NCBI GenBank assembly: GCA_964617145.1
Contig: CAZTVN010000021.1
Location: 1-19,945, forward strand
DNA length: 19,945 nucleotides
Reading direction: 5' to 3'
From: CAZTVN01 sp964617145
GTDB lineage: Bacteria; Patescibacteriota; Gracilibacteria; UBA1369; JACRIC01
The notes under the pieces were generated by a model. The model saw only the letters and a list, made by a program, of their open reading frames with translations, was not told the origin of the DNA and did not search any database. Position 1 is the first letter of the stretch. Every line of letters starts with the position of its first letter. The position numbers and the translations under genes were made by a program. Of this stretch, positions 15,560-19,945 are shown in pieces.

Positions 15560-15593
15560 ATTATAACACAAAATGAAGTCTTAAGGCAGACTT
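15560..15593 (-). promoter_or_regulatory. Extended -10 promoter of the 3D gene with overlapping operator-like palindrome
   Basis: TGT-TATAAT lies at 15568-15560 on the minus strand, 29 nt before ATG 15530. Over the -35 position is a perfect inverted repeat, AAGTCT-taaggc-AGACTT (15576-15593), instead of a recognisable -35 box. A regulator bound there would control access; that role is inference. Confidence 0.5.
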
Positions 15594-15600
15594 AAAACAG

Positions 15601-15632
15601 AAAAAAATCATAAGCTAACCTGATAGTAGCCT
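15601..15632 (-). terminator. Intrinsic terminator after the TraG-like gene
   Basis: Read on the minus strand, AGGCTA (15632-15627) pairs with TAGCTT (15617-15612) across a 9-nt loop, then ATGA and seven T (15607-15601). It lies 38 nt past the stop of the TraG-like gene and before the 3D gene promoter, so it separates the two units. The stem is short, with one G-T pair. Confidence 0.5.
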
Positions 15633-15669
15633 CTATTTCTATTGACAAAAATAAAAAATCATTCTCTTG

Positions 15670-18177
15670 TTACAACTTATCGACGCCAAGTCGTTTCAAA
15701 ATTTCTTGGTCAACGAACTCTTTATCTCGGCCATATTTAAGACGAGAAAGTTGAACAGCGGCTTCAGCCATAGATGGATCGCCAACTTCGGTATAAGGAT
15801 TCAATGGGACAATACTAAAAGGTTGACTGGGTTGTCCATCGATACTGAGCTTCATAACAGCTTTGTATTTATCGATATTAATAAGATCTTGATCGGAAAA
15901 AACAGGAGTCATTTCTTTTGCCATATATTCAGCGTCCTGGGCTCCAATTTTGTAAGCCATGATGCTCCCAACATTTCCAAAAACCGCATCTTTGATAGTC
16001 GATTGTTTAGAACCTTTTTGGAAAGCATTACCGCTATTTTCAAGTTGGCCAAGGTACTGATGAGCCATATTTAAACCAAGGCGATATTTTCTGGCCTCTG
16101 AAAGAATGATTTCAATACTTTCCGTTACATAATTCTGAAATTCATCAATATACAGGAAGAAGTCGCGACGTTCTTCTTTCGAAATTTTTTCTCGTTTCAT
16201 GGCGGACATTTGGAGTTTGGACACAATAATCATACCTAAAAGTTTGGAATTCACTTCACCAGTTGTACCTTTGGAAAGATTCATGAGAAGAATTTTCCCC
16301 TCCTGCATCACTTTCAAAAAATCAAAAGAGGACTTGGTTTGCCCGATAATATTTCTCATCATGGTATTGGTCACAAATTGTCCAAATTTTGCGGCAAAAT
16401 AAGGAATCATTTCCTGTTTTTCACGCTGACCGGTTTTCGCCATTTGATGGATCCAAAACGATTTCACGACAGGATTTTTCACAAAAGAAGTTTTGTACCT
16501 TTGATAATCGTCATCGGTAAAAAGTCGAACAACATCAGTAAGAGAGCCACCCTCAGGATCGGCCATAAGAGTCAGACAACCATTTCGGAAATAATCTTGA
16601 ATACGCGGACCGAAGATTTCTTCATTAAACATTTTAATCATGATATTCATAGCATCCAAAGCGACAAGGTCTTTTTCTTCATCGGTATCAGCCTCAAGCA
16701 GATTGATGCCCATCGGTCGCTCGAGATCAGCTGGATCAAAATAAATAACATCATCGACTCGCTCCCTCGGAATAAAAGGCAAAATATCTCGAATAAGCGA
16801 TCCATGAGGATCAATAACGCAGATTCCTTTTCCATCCCGAAGATCCTGACGAATCATGACTTGAAAAATAGACGATTTACCTGTGCCGGTTTGACCAATA
16901 ACGTAAAAATGCCTGAAACGATCTTCATTTTTTATCCGCACTTCGCGACTTTCACCACGATAAACATTGTGACCAAGAAGGATCCCTTCAGCAGGAAGAT
17001 GAGCCGGCGCTTTAGCAATTTTGTAATTCATCCAGTTAATCGTGGGAGCACGGTTGTATTTGATATTGGGAATATGAAACAAACTGGCAAGCTCTTCAGC
17101 GCACAAAATCATGCGCCGACGAAAAAGTCTCTGAGTCCAATCACGACGCATGGTGCGAAGAATAAAATTTTTCAGAAGAAATCGGTTGGAATGCCATTTC
17201 GTGTGTTTGAACCTGTTGTTATCGGTAGTATTAAATTGCATAAAAGCGCTTCTCAAATTAATAACCTGATTTTTTGCTATATAGGGACGATCCGCGCAGC
17301 AGACAATACGAATGACGGTTTCAAAACCCACTTGAGTATTTTTTGTCTCAAGCAATTTTACTTGTTCATCAGTTAGAGGAGTCGTCCTCGTATAGCCTTT
17401 ATTCGGATCAATATTTTGTCCCATATTTTCCGGCCTCGGCCCATTCACAAAGATATTAAAAAGATTGCCAATCCAGCTCACAGGCTGAAGACTCTCAAGG
17501 GGACTCTCCATTTTTGCGGTCTGGAAAATTTTTGCAGCCTTTTTTCGGCCTTTCTTTTGCCATCCATCACGTTTTGGACGAATCATAATTTGAATGGCAG
17601 CTCCTTCCTCTGAACCTAATTTTGAAAGAGAGTTGGTAATGGCGTTTAAAGGATCGGATCCTTGAAATTGATAGGTTTTTACGGGATAAAGAGGTGTTTT
17701 CATCAATTTAATATAACAACCTCGAACATGCGAAGTTGGACGAAAAATATTATAATCAGGAACTCGTTCGATATAGGTATTTGGGTAGAAAGCGGTAATT
17801 TGTTTTTCAATGAGTTCACTGAGATGTCTCGGAGTAACAACGTAAAAATCTATAAGATTATTTTGAACCGAATATTCAAAAGAAAGAAAATCTTGGCCAT
17901 CAATATAAGATTTCCATTCACTGGTATAAAGACTGTGAAGAACTTCAAAAAAATGTTTCATCACACCAATAACTTCCTTAAAATCTTTAGAAGCAGAAAA
18001 AGCTTCACTTTCACGCTCTCTATCCTCCTTTGATTCACTTTTAGGGACAACAATACGCAAAAAAACCATATTGAAAGATCGTTCCATATTTTTATGAACA
18101 CGATACATCAATAAAAGAAAGAAAATAGAAGCGCTTAAAGCCGTAAGAATACCGACAATTATAAAAAAAATTTCCAT
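15670..18177 (-). CDS. TraG/VirD4-type ATPase with TraM-recognition domain, membrane-anchored
   Basis: An 835-aa protein. One membrane helix (about residues 3-25) is followed by a 400-residue domain of unknown fold, then a RecA-like motor: Walker A GQTGTGKS near 428-435, an acidic VIDPHG strand near 457-462, and a second block FFLYIDEFQNYV near 675-683 with the TraG/TraD C-terminal (TraM-recognition) signature, then EARKYRLGLNMAHQYLGQL. Such ATPases couple DNA or protein substrates to type IV secretion, and similar large P-loop proteins occur in Patescibacteria outside conjugation clusters. No relaxase, VirB4 or other Vir/Tra gene is in the window, so its role here (DNA transfer, uptake, secretion or pili) is open. 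It starts 7 nt after the murC stop, but a strong promoter overlapping that stop suggests its own leaderless transcript. Confidence 0.88.
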   Translation of the reverse strand: MEIFFIIVGILTALSASIFFLLLMYRVHKNMERSFNMVFLRIVVPKSESKEDRERESEAFSASKDFKEVIGVMKHFFEVLHSLYTSEWKSYIDGQDFLSFEYSVQNNLIDFYVVTPRHLSELIEKQITAFYPNTYIERVPDYNIFRPTSHVRGCYIKLMKTPLYPVKTYQFQGSDPLNAITNSLSKLGSEEGAAIQIMIRPKRDGWQKKGRKKAAKIFQTAKMESPLESLQPVSWIGNLFNIFVNGPRPENMGQNIDPNKGYTRTTPLTDEQVKLLETKNTQVGFETVIRIVCCADRPYIAKNQVINLRSAFMQFNTTDNNRFKHTKWHSNRFLLKNFILRTMRRDWTQRLFRRRMILCAEELASLFHIPNIKYNRAPTINWMNYKIAKAPAHLPAEGILLGHNVYRGESREVRIKNEDRFRHFYVIGQTGTGKSSIFQVMIRQDLRDGKGICVIDPHGSLIRDILPFIPRERVDDVIYFDPADLERPMGINLLEADTDEEKDLVALDAMNIMIKMFNEEIFGPRIQDYFRNGCLTLMADPEGGSLTDVVRLFTDDDYQRYKTSFVKNPVVKSFWIHQMAKTGQREKQEMIPYFAAKFGQFVTNTMMRNIIGQTKSSFDFLKVMQEGKILLMNLSKGTTGEVNSKLLGMIIVSKLQMSAMKREKISKEERRDFFLYIDEFQNYVTESIEIILSEARKYRLGLNMAHQYLGQLENSGNAFQKGSKQSTIKDAVFGNVGSIMAYKIGAQDAEYMAKEMTPVFSDQDLINIDKYKAVMKLSIDGQPSQPFSIVPLNPYTEVGDPSMAEAAVQLSRLKYGRDKEFVDQEILKRLGVDKL

Positions 18178-18183
18178 CTGACA

Positions 18184-18212
18184 ATTATACCATAAAAGAA
18201 TCAGGCTGTAAA
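18184..18212 (-). promoter_or_regulatory. Strong leaderless promoter of the TraG-like gene
   Basis: On the minus strand TTTACA (18212-18207), 17-nt spacer ending in TGG, then consensus TATAAT (18189-18184). The hexamer ends 6 nt before ATG 18177, so transcription should begin at the start codon. The -10 overlaps the murC TAA (18187-18185) and the -35 is inside murC. Confidence 0.75.
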
Positions 18213-19681
18213 AGTATATCGGTAAGCATATTCACATCTCCAGCTCCCATAATAATGAGAATCTCATTTTTGTTGAGTGTTTTTTTTAAATATTGAACGG
18301 TTTTCGCAAAGCCATCACCATAGATAACCCTATCATGATGCTGAGAAATTCCATGAACAAGATCGGAAGCGCTCAAATTCGAAACATCAGTCTCGCTGTC
18401 ACGAACCTGGTAAATATTGGGAATAATGACTTCATCCGCATCAGAAAAAGCCGTAATAAAATCATTGAATAATTTTTTTGTTCGATTATATTGGTGAGGT
18501 TGAAAGACAACTCGTACCTGTGCATCAGGAAATTTCTCGCGTACTCCGAGAAGAGTCGCACGAATTTCTGTCGGATGATGAGCATAATCATCATAAATCA
18601 TGGCCCCATTATAAATTCCCCGATATTCAAATCTTCGATAAGCGCCGCAATATTTCGATATCGCTTGGAGAGCTCTTTCATAGAATGCCTGAGATGGTTC
18701 TCTAAACTCATGGGAAACACATTCATTAACTTCTGGAGCTATGCTCAAAGGAAGAGCAAGAGCTTTTATAACCGATATGGCAGCAAGAGCGTTTAAACGG
18801 TTATGTTCACCTGAAAGCTGAAGAGCAAAGGGAAATACCTTGCTATCAACAATGATCTGAGTATCTTTCAAGGTGACATCCGCTTCCGATCGATTGGAAA
18901 AAGTAATAGTTTTTCCAGAAAATGATCGAGCAATGCGTGAAACCGTAACATCGTCTTTACGATAAACAAGGATGCCATCATGAGGGAGTTTCTGAATAAA
19001 TGACTCAAAGGCTCTTTCATAATCCGAGGCATCGAGGTAATAGTCAAGATGATCGGGTTCAATATTGGTAATAACGATAATGTCGGGATGCAAATGAAGA
19101 AAAGACCTCTTATATTCACAAGCCTCAACGATAAAATATCGAGATTTCCCAAGTCTCATATTTTTACCGAAAAATTCATGAAGTTTGGTTCCAACAACGA
19201 CCGTGGGATCAAGAGAAGCGGAAATAGCGGCAATGGCTGTTAAAGCGGTCGTGGTGGTTTTTCCATGAGTGCCACAGATAGCGATGCTAAAAAAATCTCG
19301 GCTAAAAATACCTAAAGCCTCAAAATAGGTAAGAATCGGAATATTTCGCTTCTTCGCTTCAAAAAGTTCAGGATGGTCAAGTGGAACAGCAAGAGAAAAG
19401 ATAACAAGGTCGATATCTTTGGGAAAAAAGTTTTGGCGCGAAATTTTCATATGAAAATTTCGCGCAGCTCGACTTGAATCATTTTTTCGATCTGAAACAT
19501 TTTGAAGACAAACAGCAATCCCTTCTTTGCGAAGTTCTTTGGTAAGCTCGCTTTCTGTGCTATCAGAGCCAGAAACTTTCTTCCCTTGAGCATGAAGGAG
19601 CCGTGCGAGAGCGCTCAGTCCAATGCCTCCGATCCCAACACAGTAGATATGTTTAGCCTTTAAAAAATCGTCGATATTCAT
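18185..19681 (-). CDS. murC: UDP-N-acetylmuramate--L-alanine ligase
   Basis: MurC adds L-Ala to UDP-MurNAc with ATP, the first amino-acid step of peptidoglycan precursor synthesis in the cytoplasm. 498 aa. The N-terminal Rossmann domain has VGIGGIGLSALA (15-26); the ATPase domain has GTHGKTTTT (from residue 137), EACEYKRSFLHL and TNIEPDHLDYY; HNRLNALAAI and the C-terminal YDDYAHHPTEI follow. Between the Rossmann part and DIDLVIFS there are some 22 extra residues (about 66-88), including ten encoded by a 30-bp perfect palindrome. The frame is open up to ATG 19855, but that would run the gene through the tRNA, and the homologous N-terminus begins at MNIDDF, so ATG 19681 is chosen. No Shine-Dalgarno is visible. 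Confidence 0.96.
   Translation of the reverse strand: MNIDDFLKAKHIYCVGIGGIGLSALARLLHAQGKKVSGSDSTESELTKELRKEGIAVCLQNVSDRKNDSSRAARNFHMKISRQNFFPKDIDLVIFSLAVPLDHPELFEAKKRNIPILTYFEALGIFSRDFFSIAICGTHGKTTTTALTAIAAISASLDPTVVVGTKLHEFFGKNMRLGKSRYFIVEACEYKRSFLHLHPDIIVITNIEPDHLDYYLDASDYERAFESFIQKLPHDGILVYRKDDVTVSRIARSFSGKTITFSNRSEADVTLKDTQIIVDSKVFPFALQLSGEHNRLNALAAISVIKALALPLSIAPEVNECVSHEFREPSQAFYERALQAISKYCGAYRRFEYRGIYNGAMIYDDYAHHPTEIRATLLGVREKFPDAQVRVVFQPHQYNRTKKLFNDFITAFSDADEVIIPNIYQVRDSETDVSNLSASDLVHGISQHHDRVIYGDGFAKTVQYLKKTLNKNEILIIMGAGDVNMLTDILLQPDSFMV
19436..19465. repeat. 30-bp perfect palindrome inside murC
   Basis: Half-site GCGCGAAATTTTCAT (19436-19450) is followed directly by its exact reverse complement (19451-19465), with no loop. 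On the coding strand it fills codons 73-82 of murC exactly (ARNFHMKISR). It lies in an extra segment of the protein, so an in-frame insertion is likely. No flanking direct repeat is evident. Confidence 0.9.
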
Positions 19682-19727
19682 TGAAGGGAAACTAAGGAGG
19701 TGCTGAAATACATAACATTGTAACGAA

Positions 19728-19756
19728 ATTTTACCATTTCGAGCGAAAAAGGTGAA
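19728..19756 (-). promoter_or_regulatory. Candidate promoter of murC
   Basis: On the minus strand TTCACC (19756-19751), 17-nt spacer ending in TGG, then TAAAAT (19733-19728). It predicts a leader of about 40 nt containing CACCTCCTTA, which looks like an anti-Shine-Dalgarno, not a ribosome-binding site. TACAAT at 19722-19717 is an alternative -10. Readthrough from the upstream tRNAs is also possible. Confidence 0.45.
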
Positions 19757-19807
19757 AAAAAGATGCGAAAGGTGAGTTCCGAAGCTGTCTTTCAGAGATT
19801 TTCTAAA

Positions 19808-19881
19808 TAGCAGGGGAGAGGATTGAACTCTCAACCTTGGGCTTATGAGTCCCACGCTCTAACCAATTGAGCTACCCTGCC
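19808..19881 (-). tRNA. tRNA with CAU anticodon (elongator Met, or Ile2)
   Basis: 74 nt on the minus strand. The acceptor GGCAGGG (19881-19875) pairs with CCCTGCT (19815-19809), the first pair being G-T; discriminator A; no encoded CCA. D-arm GCTCAATTGGTTAGAGC, T-arm GAGAGTTCAATCCTCTC. The anticodon loop is CTCATAA, anticodon CAT; the stem TGGGA/GCCCA has a mismatch at its loop end. G2-C71, C3-G70 and A73 fit elongator Met, and it lies next to initiator Met, but a lysidine-modified tRNA-Ile2 has the same anticodon, so the identity is not settled. Confidence 0.9.
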
Positions 19882-19891
19882 CTATAAAAAT

Positions 19892-19945
19892 TTGCGGGGG
19901 CAGGATTCGAACCTGCGACCTCCGGGTTATGAGCCCGACGAGCTA
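19892..19945 (-). tRNA. Initiator tRNA-Met (partial, 5' end beyond window)
   Basis: Minus strand, 3' part only. The anticodon stem-loop has three G-C pairs around CTCATAA (GGG...CCC), anticodon CAT at 19931-19929, T-arm GCAGGTTCGAATCCTGC, acceptor 3' strand CCCCGCA with A at position 72 and discriminator A. The three G-C pairs and A72 mark bacterial initiator tRNA. CCA is not encoded. It is 10 nt upstream of the other CAU tRNA in the same direction, so they probably share a transcript. Confidence 0.93.

Noticed and set aside
16339..17376. 345-codon plus-strand open frame
   Set aside because: Antisense to the TraG-like ATPase, which has Walker motifs on the minus strand; the antisense product has no family signature.
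19682..19855. N-terminal extension of murC to ATG 19855
   Set aside because: It would read through the CAU tRNA gene and adds 58 residues with no MurC homology; MNIDDF at 19681 matches the family start.
1..19945. Alternative genetic code with UGA as glycine
   Set aside because: No in-frame TGA occurs inside the long genes, and TGA ends nadC and the 3D gene at sensible positions.

Overview
The window looks like the chromosome of a small, AT-rich bacterium, most likely a member of the Candidate Phyla Radiation (Patescibacteria), possibly Peregrinibacteria-like. This is inference from several signs: compact housekeeping genes with very short or absent 5' leaders, S-layer homology repeats on a secreted peptidase, a TraG/VirD4-type ATPase standing outside any conjugation operon, a DUF5665 membrane protein, and a degraded NAD biosynthesis gene. 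TGA appears to be an ordinary stop (it ends nadC and the 3D-domain gene and is absent inside the 1160-codon dnaE). That argues against the UGA=Gly code of Gracilibacteria and Absconditabacteria. No phage, IS element, CRISPR array or rRNA was found.

Layout. 1-2657 (-): valS, cut by the left edge. 2658-2869: divergent intergenic region with a 25-bp perfect inverted repeat. 2870-3397 (+): unrecognised 175-aa protein. 3493-4494 (+): nadC, split by one in-frame TAA. 4562-4648 (+): tRNA-Leu(UAG). 4815-10485 (+): DUF5665 protein, dnaE and aspS in a row. 10484-10696: a foldback of about 213 bp between convergent genes. 10695-12878 (-): secreted M23 peptidase with SLH repeats. 12935-14050 (+): TsaE fused to an HD-domain phosphohydrolase. 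14034-15530 (-): secreted 3D-domain protein with three peptidoglycan-binding repeats. 15670-18177 (-): TraG/VirD4-like ATPase. 18185-19681 (-): murC. 19808-19945 (-): a CAU tRNA and a partial initiator tRNA-Met.

How it fits together. The left and centre serve translation (valS, aspS, tRNAs, TsaE for t6A modification) and replication (dnaE). The right serves the cell envelope: MurC makes a peptidoglycan precursor, and the M23-SLH and 3D/PG-binding proteins remodel or bind the finished wall. The AspRS carries residues typical of the non-discriminating type, suggesting that Asn-tRNA is made by amidation.

The most interesting signals lie below gene level. Palindromic elements recur: between genes (2698-2770, 10484-10696) and in frame inside conserved genes (a 30-bp perfect palindrome in murC, a weaker one in tsaE). 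Extended -10 promoters (TGnTATAAT) recur too, three of them so close to ATG that the mRNA should be leaderless. The tsaE-HD gene has a good Shine-Dalgarno and ATG exactly at its domain boundary.
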